Of a stretch of 63,152 nucleotides of DNA, positions 1-8,396 are shown in pieces; positions within the stretch are counted from its first letter, which is position 1, and every line of letters starts with the position of its first letter. The stretch spans positions 1-63,152 of the forward strand of contig JAFUEH010000012.1 in NCBI GenBank assembly GCA_017463985.1, given 5' to 3'. The notes beneath the pieces are model-generated. The model had not been told where the DNA came from. It saw nothing but the letters and a program-made list of their open reading frames with translations, and did no database searches. The DNA is from Eubacterium sp. GTDB lineage: Bacteria; Bacillota; Clostridia; Oscillospirales; Acutalibacteraceae. The translations under genes and the position numbers were made by a program.

Positions 1-141
1 CAATTTCTACAACAATTACCGTATTCAATACAAAACAAAACTGACACCTCTTGAACAAAGATGTCAGTTCCTTGCTTAAATCTTAATATTCTATCTTGGT
101 GGCCCTTTTTGTGCTGTCTGCACAATCTGGGGCGGTTCAAA
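1..141. repeat. Left copy of a 141-bp terminal inverted repeat
   Basis: These 141 bases are the exact reverse complement of 63012-63152. Identity ends at the next base, although a looser similarity (AACAAAAGGCTG on the other strand) continues about 25 bp inward on both sides. The repeat contains a short hairpin (AACTGACA/TGTCAGTT) but no recognisable gene or transposase. A length of exactly 141 bp equals the largest default k-mer of a common metagenome assembler, so the contig probably ends where a dispersed repeat begins at both sides in opposite orientation. Confidence 0.9.
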
Positions 142-172
142 AACGTGAGACAGCCTTTTGTTGTAGAAGCAA

Positions 173-895
173 TCACTCATTATTGCCTTCTGAATGTAAT
201 TCGTCCAGGTAACCGGCGGTGATAATGCCCGATGGCAGTGCCACGATCGCCACACCGACAAAAGCAGACAGCATCGTAAACAGCCGTCCCACCTCCGAGA
301 CCGGCGTAATATCCCCATAGCCAACGCTGGTCAGCGAGATCGAAGCCCAATAAAGCGCATCAAAAAAGCTGTTAAAGGTATCCAGCTCAATATTGAACAT
401 GATCAAAGCGGTAAACACCACGTAGAACACCGCCATGGAAAACACTGCGCCAAGCGATTTTGACTGTTTTTTCAGCACCGACAACAGGCGCGTAATATTC
501 TTAGAATACCGAAAAACCTTAAAGCTGCGAAACACCTTAAATGTCCGGACAATGCGAAATAATCTCAGCACCTTGAAACCGGCATTGATCGGCACCAACG
601 AGGGCAATATCGACAGCAGATCCACCACGGCCATCGGCTGCACAGGATACAGAACAAACGATTTAACACCTTTGCCAAGCTTTTTGTCCGCCGTCCACAG
701 GCGCAATAAATAGTCCAATATAAACACCGTGACAGTTACCTTATCGATCACATTTAACACAGTATTTTCCTGCTTGATTGCCAAAGGTACCATGCTGGCA
801 ACGATACACACCAGCATCACGAAGTCATAGACTGTACTCAGCGTAGAGCCGTCTGCACCGGACGGCTCAATCATTTCATATAACCGACGACGCAT
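173..895 (-). CDS. Voltage-gated potassium channel (Kv-like, six-TM)
   Basis: A 240-residue integral membrane protein that should form a tetrameric K+ channel. Hydrophobic segments S1 to S6 are visible. S4 (about 108-129) carries eight basic residues spaced exactly every third position (K108, R111, R114, R117, K120, R123, K126, R129), the hallmark of a voltage sensor. The pore loop holds the selectivity filter TSVGYGD at 189-195, followed by S6. No cytoplasmic RCK/TrkA or cyclic-nucleotide domain is present. The start ATG at 895 has AAAGGAAG nine bases upstream and lies 20 bp inside the end of murF, so it is translated from the same operon. The family is clear; the physiological role is not visible. 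Confidence 0.9.
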   Translation of the reverse strand: MRRRLYEMIEPSGADGSTLSTVYDFVMLVCIVASMVPLAIKQENTVLNVIDKVTVTVFILDYLLRLWTADKKLGKGVKSFVLYPVQPMAVVDLLSILPSLVPINAGFKVLRLFRIVRTFKVFRSFKVFRYSKNITRLLSVLKKQSKSLGAVFSMAVFYVVFTALIMFNIELDTFNSFFDALYWASISLTSVGYGDITPVSEVGRLFTMLSAFVGVAIVALPSGIITAGYLDELHSEGNNE

Positions 896-2267
896 TTTGT
901 AAGACTTCCTTTATCATTTCATAAAACTGTTCCATCTTCATACCGCGAGAGCCCTTGATCAGGATCGCGTCGCCTTTCTTGACCGCACCGGCGCGAAGCG
1001 CCTCCTTCAAAGCGGTCTCCAATTCCGCGCGCTCCTCTTTTTTAAAAGCGCCTGCACAAGCCGGAAAGCCCTCAGCAAAGGCAACACAGTGTTCCCCGAT
1101 AAAGAACGCCCCGTCGATCCCGTAGCGCACACACATAGCGCCGAGCGCGCGATGCTCCTGCTCGCTGTATTCGCCTAGCTCCAGCATTTCACCAAGCACC
1201 GCCAGCTTACGGCCCCCCTTTGCGTGATCGCCCAGTGTTTCCAGCGCAACGCGGCAGGAGTCCGGACTGGCGTTATAATAATCCTTTACGAGCGTGACGC
1301 CCTGCACCATTTCCTCCTCCTGGCGCATACCGACAACGCGGTAGTCAGCAAGCGCAGCAAGCGCCTCCGCTACCGTGATACCGAAATACAGTCCGGTACG
1401 GATCGCTTCCAGCGCGTTGAGCACATTATAATTACCAAGCACCGGCAGCTGACCGTGAATCAGTTCGCCGTTATAAACCACATCAAAGGCAGTACTGCCG
1501 CCGCTGACCGTGATATTTTTCGCCTGCAGCGTCAGGCCGTCGCCGGTAATACCGATAAACGATTTTTCAAAAGCGCCGGTATCCGCACTTTTCAGCAGCG
1601 GATCATCACCGTTCAGGATCAGAAGGCCGTCCGGCTGCAGTCCCTCCAGTATTTCCAGCTTTGCTTTCAGAATATTTTCCTGTGAGCCGAGGTTGCCGAT
1701 ATGCGCCTTGCCAACGTTCGTGATCAGCGCCACCTCCGGCTTGGCGATGGCGGTCAGACGGCTGATCTCGCCAAAATGGTTCATACCCATTTCCAGAACC
1801 GCAATATCCACGTTGTCGTCCAGCTCCAGCACACTCTTGGGCAAGCCGATTTCGTTATTAAAATTCTTGGCGGTGGAATACACACGGTATTTGGCGGACA
1901 GCACCGTTGCGGTCATATCTCTGGTAGAGGTCTTGCCGTTACTGCCGGTGATACCGACCACCCGTACCGGCAGAAGAGAGCGGTAATATGCAGCCAGCTG
2001 CTGCAGTGCCGTCAGCGTGTCGTCCACCAGCAGCTGCGGCACCGTGCACGTCACCGGTCTTGCCACCACAACGGCAGCCGCGCCGTTATTCACCGCGACG
2101 TCAATATAGTCATGCGCGTCAAATTTTTCACCGGACAGGGCGATAAACAAATCGCCGGGCTGAATAGTCCTGGTATCGGTGCTGACGCCGGTGATCTGTC
2201 CGTCGGCATCGCCGCGGCACTCAGCGTTCAGCGCTTGTATAATTTCCTGTAATGCAATCGGTCTCAT
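876..2267 (-). CDS. murF: UDP-N-acetylmuramoyl-tripeptide--D-alanyl-D-alanine ligase
   Basis: MurF adds D-Ala-D-Ala to UDP-MurNAc-tripeptide in the cytoplasm, the last soluble step of peptidoglycan precursor synthesis. The 463-residue length is normal. An N-terminal substrate domain precedes the Mur-ligase ATP loop GITGSNGKTS (about 105-114), then the central domain with the conserved NFNNEIG and LEMGMNHFGEI stretches, and the C-terminal domain with KDYYNASPDS. The start ATG has GGAG five bases upstream and overlaps the end of the TagF-like gene by 4 bp. Its pairing with a teichoic-acid polymerase and a channel points to a cell-envelope operon. Confidence 0.95.
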   Translation of the reverse strand: MRPIALQEIIQALNAECRGDADGQITGVSTDTRTIQPGDLFIALSGEKFDAHDYIDVAVNNGAAAVVVARPVTCTVPQLLVDDTLTALQQLAAYYRSLLPVRVVGITGSNGKTSTRDMTATVLSAKYRVYSTAKNFNNEIGLPKSVLELDDNVDIAVLEMGMNHFGEISRLTAIAKPEVALITNVGKAHIGNLGSQENILKAKLEILEGLQPDGLLILNGDDPLLKSADTGAFEKSFIGITGDGLTLQAKNITVSGGSTAFDVVYNGELIHGQLPVLGNYNVLNALEAIRTGLYFGITVAEALAALADYRVVGMRQEEEMVQGVTLVKDYYNASPDSCRVALETLGDHAKGGRKLAVLGEMLELGEYSEQEHRALGAMCVRYGIDGAFFIGEHCVAFAEGFPACAGAFKKEERAELETALKEALRAGAVKKGDAILIKGSRGMKMEQFYEMIKEVLQNASSVI

Positions 2268-4846
2268 CGCGTCTCCTTATCATCCTTCAGTACTGCTTCT
2301 AAAATGCGCTTCGCATTGTTTTTATCATGATGCACAAAAAAGTGCTCTACCCGATCTATGTACGGATTGCGGCAATCGTTTTCGATCAATTTCGTTAACG
2401 CCTCCACCGCGCTGTCCAGCGTTTCGCACACCGGCCCGAAGCCCTCGGCAGCATAGTCAAAGCACTCGTCGTAGATCTGGTGCTGATAAAAATCCTCTTT
2501 ATCAAACTGTGTATACACGATCGGTTTTGACAGGTAAGCAAAATCAAATGCAATGGTAGAATAATCCGTCACCATCACAGACGATTCCGCAAACACCTTG
2601 TTGTAGTCCACAAAGCCGCTGTTCACCTGAAATACGTCGTTTTCCTCAAAATCACGTGCCTGTTCACGGAAGATCGGATGCAGACAAAACAGGCCGGTAT
2701 AGCCATGACGGCGCATCACCGCCAGCAGGCGTTCATCCTGCATCAGGCCGTTATAGAACTGATAGTATTCCGTCTCCTTAAAACCGTCGTAATATACACT
2801 GGAGGTTTTGTCATCATAGCAGTTTTTGTAAGCTCTTCTCCAGCTGGGAAGGATCAGCAGCTGCTTTTTCGTATCCTCATACAGCGCGTCAAAGCGCGCC
2901 ATGCCGGTCAGCACCACCTGCTCCGGCGCCAGGTTATAGGGACGGTCCAGAATATTTTTGCGTTCGCTGACGCCGGTAGTAAAGAAAATATGAATATTTT
3001 TATTGTATTCATTGAGCCACTTGCTGCAGTCACCGCAGTTGACGCCGTGATTCATAAAATAATAGCGGAAGCGGAACAGGTCAGCATAATAGCATTTATC
3101 CTTCCCAAAGGGATTGATTGTATGTTCACCGGCGCTGGAGGAGATGATTTTCTCACAGGCAAGGAAATACAGCGGATAATCCTCATCCTCAAAGAGCACC
3201 GTCTCACCGATTGAACGCAGGCGCTGCTTGACCTTTTCCTCTGCCTTCTCCCCGATCACGAATACAGGGCGAACGCCCTTTGGCCGATGCTCACAGATAT
3301 ACTTAAACAGCACCTCGCCGTTGTCACCGGCGTTATCGATCCGGTCAGAGATCAGCCAGATCCTGCCCTTGCGCTTATTCTTTTTCAAAAAAGCAGGCAA
3401 GCGCTCATAACGCAGGGCTGCCACGTCGTCCCGTCCAAGCTCCTGCAGCAGCGCCTTTGCTTCGCTGTCGCGCCGTTGCTGCGACAGGAAGGGCCATCGC
3501 GGTCGGTACACACGCACGGCGTCCTCCACACAGCGCAGGGCAAAATCACCGCGCTGTAGGTATGCCTTTTCAAACTGCCGTGCAGACACCACAAATTTGC
3601 CGTGGTTAATATAGAAGGTCTCCCGTCTGTCGTCCTTTACAAGATAGGGCTTCAGGCTCAGATTCGTTCCTTTTTTCGGCAGCAGCTCGCGGAGCTTTGC
3701 CTCATAATGCAGCAGTACGTAATAGTCCTGTTCCCCGTCGGCCAAAACGGTTTTTGAAACGCCGTAGCGCAGCTGCTTCGGGCGCAGTACCGTTTCACCG
3801 GCGGCAAATACCACCTCATCGGCGCATTGCCTCAGCCAGCTCGCCAGCAGCAGCTCCAACACCAAACGGCCGTCGTCTATTGCAGCCCGAACCAAGATCG
3901 CCAGCGAGGTATTCTCCTTACGCAGCGCCAGCAGATTCACACCCTTATATTGCAACTGACCGTCCTTCAGCGCCGTATTCGCAAACAGCTCCTCGCCGTA
4001 TTTTGCACGGGCTACCAGCTGCTTTGTGCGGATTGCCGTATGACGCGGATGACGGAACAGCACCGTATCGTCGATCTTCAGGAGCAGCGCGCGCACCGTT
4101 GCCGCATAATCGCTTTGCTCCCGTTCACTCAGCACCTGTAACGACGGCTCGCCGTCAAAGCGCCATAGCAGATCGAAGCCGAGGCACGACTGCACAAACG
4201 GCACCACCTCGCCGTACAGCTGCTCAGACAGCTGAAACAGCGCACGGTGGAAGCGCTCCGGCTCGGTCAGATAATAGGCCTTATCCGCCAGCTGCTGCGG
4301 CGGCACACGGTGGCTGTCCGCCATGCTGTAATATACTGCCTGATCGGTAACGCCGAGGCACAGCCGCTGTAACAGTACACTGTTGACGAACAGCATATCA
4401 GCGCCGTAAGGCAGCGTCTCATCGAACGAAAGCTTTGCTAACACACTGCGCCGCAGCACGGCGGAGGCCAACGCGGTCTGTACACAGAACAGCTCATTAC
4501 GCGCCGTTAAGTCGATCACGCGCTCACCCTTATTAAATATATAATCAACAATATGCGGTTGACCGGTCTGCTCCTTGATCTTCATTGCCAGCACGTCCAC
4601 GTCTTCGTGCGCCGTCATAAAAGCGCACGCCGCAGACAGCGCCCGATCACCGAACCGGTCTCCTTCATAGATAAAAGTGACGTAATCACCCTGCGCCTGT
4701 GACAGCGCCGCATTTTTCTTCTCCGGCAAAGCCGTCAAAAGCTGCACGCGCTCTGCGTCCAAGCCCTGATCAGACAGCAAGCTGTCGAAGGTAACCGCCG
4801 TCTTATTCTTTGTGATGTAAATCACGGTTATAAAGCAGGAAGCCAT
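2264..4846 (-). CDS. TagF-like CDP-glycerol:glycerophosphotransferase
   Basis: An 860-residue protein whose C-terminal half (about 490-850) is a CDP-glycerol glycerophosphotransferase domain, the polymerase fold that makes poly(glycerol-phosphate) teichoic or capsular polymers at the membrane. Visible landmarks are SSSAGEHTINPFG, FMNHGVN, LTGMARFD and MVTDYSTIAFDFAYLSKP, near the usual active-site His and nucleotide-binding region. The N-terminal part resembles a family-2 glycosyltransferase fold (YEGDRFGDRALSAA) but is divergent, so a two-domain polymer synthase is inferred. An ATG at 4852 also exists; 4846 is preferred because GAGGA then lies six bases upstream. Tightly coupled to MATE and murF genes. 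Confidence 0.85.
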   Translation of the reverse strand: MASCFITVIYITKNKTAVTFDSLLSDQGLDAERVQLLTALPEKKNAALSQAQGDYVTFIYEGDRFGDRALSAACAFMTAHEDVDVLAMKIKEQTGQPHIVDYIFNKGERVIDLTARNELFCVQTALASAVLRRSVLAKLSFDETLPYGADMLFVNSVLLQRLCLGVTDQAVYYSMADSHRVPPQQLADKAYYLTEPERFHRALFQLSEQLYGEVVPFVQSCLGFDLLWRFDGEPSLQVLSEREQSDYAATVRALLLKIDDTVLFRHPRHTAIRTKQLVARAKYGEELFANTALKDGQLQYKGVNLLALRKENTSLAILVRAAIDDGRLVLELLLASWLRQCADEVVFAAGETVLRPKQLRYGVSKTVLADGEQDYYVLLHYEAKLRELLPKKGTNLSLKPYLVKDDRRETFYINHGKFVVSARQFEKAYLQRGDFALRCVEDAVRVYRPRWPFLSQQRRDSEAKALLQELGRDDVAALRYERLPAFLKKNKRKGRIWLISDRIDNAGDNGEVLFKYICEHRPKGVRPVFVIGEKAEEKVKQRLRSIGETVLFEDEDYPLYFLACEKIISSSAGEHTINPFGKDKCYYADLFRFRYYFMNHGVNCGDCSKWLNEYNKNIHIFFTTGVSERKNILDRPYNLAPEQVVLTGMARFDALYEDTKKQLLILPSWRRAYKNCYDDKTSSVYYDGFKETEYYQFYNGLMQDERLLAVMRRHGYTGLFCLHPIFREQARDFEENDVFQVNSGFVDYNKVFAESSVMVTDYSTIAFDFAYLSKPIVYTQFDKEDFYQHQIYDECFDYAAEGFGPVCETLDSAVEALTKLIENDCRNPYIDRVEHFFVHHDKNNAKRILEAVLKDDKETR

Positions 4847-4848
4847 AC

Positions 4849-6210
4849 TCATTCCTCATTATCTATTTTTCTGTTTTTGACAATCAGACGAATTAAGAAG
4901 ATGGTACCGCGGAAGCAAAGCTCCGCACACATCGCGATCCACACACCCTGCAGCCCGTAACGGCCTGCCAGGAAAGCGGACAGCGGAATCCGCACGCCCC
5001 ACATACTCAGCAGGTTCATGCAGCTGGGGATAAAGGTATCGCCCGCGCCGCGGAAAACACCTGATGCCACAATCGAAGCCGCATACATCGGCTCAGCAAA
5101 CGCCTCGATCCGCAGCACCGCAACACCCAGTGCAGCGATCTCCGGCACCGGCGTCAACAGACGCATCATCACCGGCGCCAGCCCATACATCGCCGCACCG
5201 CTGACAGCCATCATCGCCATACCAAAAAAGGTCGTGATATAGGCCAGTCGGCGCTTCAGATCAAAACGCTTTGCGCCGATGCTTTGACCGATCACGGTCG
5301 TCGCCGCCGTGCCAATGCCGTAGCCGGGCATATAGCAGAGGCTCTCCGCCGTAATCGCCAGCGAATGTGCCGCCACAGCCACCGAGCCGAGCGGTGCAAC
5401 AATGCGCGTTGACATAATATAAGCCGAGCACATAATCACCTGCTCCGCCGCTACTGGCAAAGCAATTTTCACCGCTCTTTTCAGGGTGTTCTCCTCTTGG
5501 GAGCGCTTTTCTCCGCGCCGCAGGTGCAGCAACGGTGATCTCACGAGCAACGCTACCGCCATCGGCACCGCTGTCACCAGCTCAGCCGTCGCCGTTCCGA
5601 GCGCGGCACCGGTCACACCCAGCCCTAACCGATAGATGAACAGGTAGTTGAAGCCGACATTCAGCAAACACATCAGCGTTTCCAGAAAGCCCGGCGTTTT
5701 CATATTGCCGCTGCTTTGCAGCATACCGGCGGCAAAATTATTCAGTTGATTGAACGGCAGCGACAGTGCGAACACCAAGAAATAGCGGGAAGCATCCTGT
5801 AGCACGCCGCTCTCACCGCCAAGCCATACCGGCAGCCGCCGATGAATCGCCACACCGACCGCCATCAGCAGCGCACTGAACACAAGGGTGGCGAACAGAC
5901 CGCGCCGCATCACCGTCCTGGCACTGGCCGCGTCGTCGGCACCGATACGGTGTGAAACCTGCACGGAAAAGCCGACAGTGGCCGCAGAGATCAGACCGCC
6001 GAACAGCCAGGTGCTCGAGGATACCAAGCCGATCGCCGCCGAAGCGTTCGCCCCAAGCTTCCCCACCATGGAGGCGTCGACATATTCCATCAGGATGAAG
6101 GAAATCTGCGCCAGCACCGTCGGAATACTCAGCCGAACGGTCATTGCAATAAGATGAGAAAAGGACAATGCGTCTCCTTTTCTCATCATTTCAAGATAGT
6201 CTTTTTTCAT
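4849..6210 (-). CDS. MATE family efflux transporter
   Basis: A roughly 453-residue protein with about twelve hydrophobic helices arranged as two related halves, as in Na+/H+-coupled MATE exporters of drugs, cations or lipid-linked compounds. Typical features are IPTVLAQISFILMEYVDASM in the first half and ALPVAAEQVIM opening the second. The ATG at 6210 lacks a good ribosome binding site; a TTG about 45 bases downstream follows AAAAGGAGA and is an alternative start. It sits four bases after the upstream membrane-protein gene and overlaps or abuts the TagF-like gene. Given its envelope-synthesis neighbours, export of an envelope precursor or antibiotic is possible, but the substrate is unknown. 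Confidence 0.88.
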   Translation of the reverse strand: MKKDYLEMMRKGDALSFSHLIAMTVRLSIPTVLAQISFILMEYVDASMVGKLGANASAAIGLVSSSTWLFGGLISAATVGFSVQVSHRIGADDAASARTVMRRGLFATLVFSALLMAVGVAIHRRLPVWLGGESGVLQDASRYFLVFALSLPFNQLNNFAAGMLQSSGNMKTPGFLETLMCLLNVGFNYLFIYRLGLGVTGAALGTATAELVTAVPMAVALLVRSPLLHLRRGEKRSQEENTLKRAVKIALPVAAEQVIMCSAYIMSTRIVAPLGSVAVAAHSLAITAESLCYMPGYGIGTAATTVIGQSIGAKRFDLKRRLAYITTFFGMAMMAVSGAAMYGLAPVMMRLLTPVPEIAALGVAVLRIEAFAEPMYAASIVASGVFRGAGDTFIPSCMNLLSMWGVRIPLSAFLAGRYGLQGVWIAMCAELCFRGTIFLIRLIVKNRKIDNEE

Positions 6211-6216
6211 CAATGC

Positions 6217-7020
6217 TTATTGATCAAGCAGGGTTGTAAAGTTCGTCAGCGCCAGCAGCAGATACATCGCCCACATCGGCAAATTCTCGATCAGACCGTT
6301 CTTGCCGACAGTGACAAGCAGTACCAGCATCAGCAGCAAAATTGCCACAAAAACAACCGTCGCCGCCAGATATTTTTTATTCTTTGTACGGCATTGGTGC
6401 ACGAGCAGCATAATGATACCGGCCGCACCCAGCACCGCAAATACCAGCGCGGAGCTCCAGTGGGCCAAGCACTGCAACGTCGGCACCAGCTCCTCGCCGG
6501 CAGACGGAATATTCACCGTCACAAACAGCGCCGCACAGCCGATCGAGGTACACACCACGCCCACGATATTGCGGTATTCATATTTCCGGTACAGATACAT
6601 GACGTTGGTAAATACGGAAAGGCCTGCAAAGATCGCCCATCCCTTGAACAGCCACGGATAGTACAGACCCATCATGGAAGCCGTATATTCGATCGGGCTT
6701 TTCAGAAAGCCGTAGGCGGTGATGTAGGCACAGCCTGCGAGTAACGTTCCCAAGCAGAACAGCTTTTGCGTTTTTGTCTGCTGCTTGGCATACAGCAGCT
6801 TTTCCAGCAGGATCGGGTACGCTATCATCAGCAGCACAGAGCCGGCGACCCAGAACAGGTATACCGTTTTATCGGCATACATTTCACGCTCCAGCAGGGT
6901 ATTCTCCGGTGTATAGGTATCCCAGCGCATCCACACGCACATCCAGGCCGTGTATGCGACCGTCATGCCCCACCACAGGTATTGCAGCGCACGCGGCATT
7001 TTTGTCGTTTGCTTCTCCAT
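6217..7020 (-). CDS. Multi-pass membrane protein, function unknown
   Basis: About 267 residues with seven or so hydrophobic helices and no soluble domain. The first helix follows MPRALQYLWW, and later ones include YLFWVAGSVLLMIAYPIL, LFCLGTLLAGCAYITAYG and VVFVAILLLMLVLLVTV. The start ATG at 7020 is chosen because AGAGGA lies eight bases upstream; the frame is open to 7041. No family could be recognised by eye. It lies between the kinase-like and MATE genes in one minus-strand run and is probably co-transcribed with them. Confidence 0.75.
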   Translation of the reverse strand: MEKQTTKMPRALQYLWWGMTVAYTAWMCVWMRWDTYTPENTLLEREMYADKTVYLFWVAGSVLLMIAYPILLEKLLYAKQQTKTQKLFCLGTLLAGCAYITAYGFLKSPIEYTASMMGLYYPWLFKGWAIFAGLSVFTNVMYLYRKYEYRNIVGVVCTSIGCAALFVTVNIPSAGEELVPTLQCLAHWSSALVFAVLGAAGIIMLLVHQCRTKNKKYLAATVVFVAILLLMLVLLVTVGKNGLIENLPMWAMYLLLALTNFTTLLDQ

Positions 7021-7053
7021 TTTATCTATCCTCTTCATCACGCAAGCCGACGC

Positions 7054-7662
7054 TTACAGGTTTTCAATATAGTCGATGATGATCTCACAAATCTTTTCCT
7101 TCTCCATGCGGGAGGTAGAAAAGCACATCGTATAATTGTCTGCTCTGCCCCACTTACCGTCGAAGAAATAATTGTAATAGGAGGCGCGCTCACGGTCCTT
7201 GCGTTCAATATATTTGCGCAGCTGCTTTTCGTTCATGGTGCTGCCCTCACGCTCGGCCACACGCGTCATTCTGTCCTCCATGTCCGCGGCAATAAACACG
7301 CTGATAACGGTCTCCGCCTCATTATCCTCCAGTATCTTGTCCGCACGCCGGCCGACGATCACGCACGGACCTTTGTCCGCGGCGGACTGAATGACCTTGC
7401 GCTGCGCCTCAATGACCTTGCCGGAATTCACGGCGCTGTCGATCGCATACGGATCCATCACAACAGAAAACAGAAAGCTTCTGGTTGGCTTTTCATCAAA
7501 CAGATCAAAAATACCGTCCTCAATGCCCAGCTCTTTTGCCTCGGCGCGGAGCTTTTCGGAATCATAAAAATCAATGCCGAGCTTATCTGCGAGCATACGG
7601 CCGATTTCTCTGCCGCCGCTGGCAAACTGCCTGCCGATCGCAATAATATAATGGTCCTTCAT
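7054..7662 (-). CDS. Cytidylate kinase-like family protein
   Basis: A 202-residue P-loop protein. The N-terminus IIAIGRQFASGGREIG matches the nucleotide-binding loop of the cytidylate-kinase-like (Cytidylate_kin2) family common in Clostridia. GPCVIVGRRADKIL and a basic lid region with KYIERKDRERASYYNYFF follow. It is not the essential Cmk (whose loop is AIDGPAGAGKST), so the substrate is uncertain. AGGAAGGGTGATAAC precedes the ATG. It lies 13 bp after the LOG gene, so the two probably form the head of the operon. Confidence 0.85.
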   Translation of the reverse strand: MKDHYIIAIGRQFASGGREIGRMLADKLGIDFYDSEKLRAEAKELGIEDGIFDLFDEKPTRSFLFSVVMDPYAIDSAVNSGKVIEAQRKVIQSAADKGPCVIVGRRADKILEDNEAETVISVFIAADMEDRMTRVAEREGSTMNEKQLRKYIERKDRERASYYNYFFDGKWGRADNYTMCFSTSRMEKEKICEIIIDYIENL

Positions 7663-7675
7663 GTTATCACCCTTC

Positions 7676-8251
7676 CTATTTTAAATCGTGTACGGCAATG
7701 CCGTCAGTGTTATCGTTTTCCAGATATTGCGCCATCGCCTCTACGCTGTCAAACAGTCGGTAAAGCGCACGGCACTCCGGCTTGATGAATTCCGTGGCGA
7801 TCGCATATTCCATCGCCTCGTTCAGCTTATCGTAATAACCGTCAATATTGTAGAGCGCGATCGGTTTGCGGTGCCTCCCCAGCTGCTTCAACGTCAGCAC
7901 CTCAAAAAATTCCTCAAAGGTACCGGCGCCGCCCGGCGTGATGATAAAGGCGTCAGCTGCCTCCTCCATCACGGCTTTGCGTTCACGCATCGTTTCGGTA
8001 TAGGTCATCCTGTCGCAGTGCCAATCTACAAAATCCGAAAGCTCCTCTTTAAAGAACGTCGGAATCACACCGTGCGTTTTACCGCCGCCCTTTTTAAAGC
8101 CGCGTGCCGCCGCGCCCATAGAGCCGGTACAGCCGGAGCCGAACACCAGGTTATGACCGCGCTGCGCCAGGTATTCGCCCATCGCCTCCACCGCGCTGAT
8201 ATATTTTTCGTCGATCGTTTTACTGGCCGCGCCAAACACACACAGCTCCAT
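7676..8251 (-). CDS. LOG family protein (nucleotide 5'-monophosphate phosphoribohydrolase-like)
   Basis: A 191-residue Rossmann-fold protein with the LOG signature PGGAGTFEEFFE and the upstream GSGCTGSMGAAARG loop. Characterised members cleave cytokinin or purine riboside 5'-monophosphates to base plus ribose 5-phosphate; older annotations call them lysine decarboxylases. The conserved R and E of the catalytic motif are present. It is the first gene of the minus-strand run, with AAGGTG before its ATG and a promoter-like pair at 8282-8310. Confidence 0.88.
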   Translation of the reverse strand: MELCVFGAASKTIDEKYISAVEAMGEYLAQRGHNLVFGSGCTGSMGAAARGFKKGGGKTHGVIPTFFKEELSDFVDWHCDRMTYTETMRERKAVMEEAADAFIITPGGAGTFEEFFEVLTLKQLGRHRKPIALYNIDGYYDKLNEAMEYAIATEFIKPECRALYRLFDSVEAMAQYLENDNTDGIAVHDLK

Positions 8252-8281
8252 CGCATCACCTTCTTTAAAATATCTACTATT

Positions 8282-8310
8282 AGAATATCATTTTTTGTAA
8301 AATAAGTAAA
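8282..8310 (-). promoter_or_regulatory. Predicted sigma-A promoter of the LOG-murF operon
   Basis: Read on the minus strand, TTTACT (8310-8305) and TATTCT (8287-8282) are separated by 17 bp, about 30 bp upstream of the LOG start codon. It is back to back with the galT promoter. Confidence 0.5.
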
Positions 8311-8335
8311 GGGCTAAAATAACACTAAAAAAATA

Positions 8336-8364
8336 TTGAAATAGAAAGCCGTTTACTTTATAAT
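8336..8364 (+). promoter_or_regulatory. Predicted sigma-A promoter of galT
   Basis: TTGAAA (8336-8341) and a perfect TATAAT (8359-8364) with a 17-bp spacer. The ribosome binding site GGAGG (8384-8388) lies eight bases before the galT ATG. Confidence 0.75.
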
Positions 8365-8396
8365 ATATTCATTGATATGCTCCGGAGGATTTATTT

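Noticed and set aside
1-141. Terminal inverted repeats of a 63-kb transposon
   Set aside because: The interior is ordinary chromosome with housekeeping genes, no transposase is visible, and the exact 141-bp length points to an assembly boundary.
3697-4350. 217-codon plus-strand frame inside the TagF-like gene
   Set aside because: Pro/Arg/Ala-rich antisense shadow without start signals.
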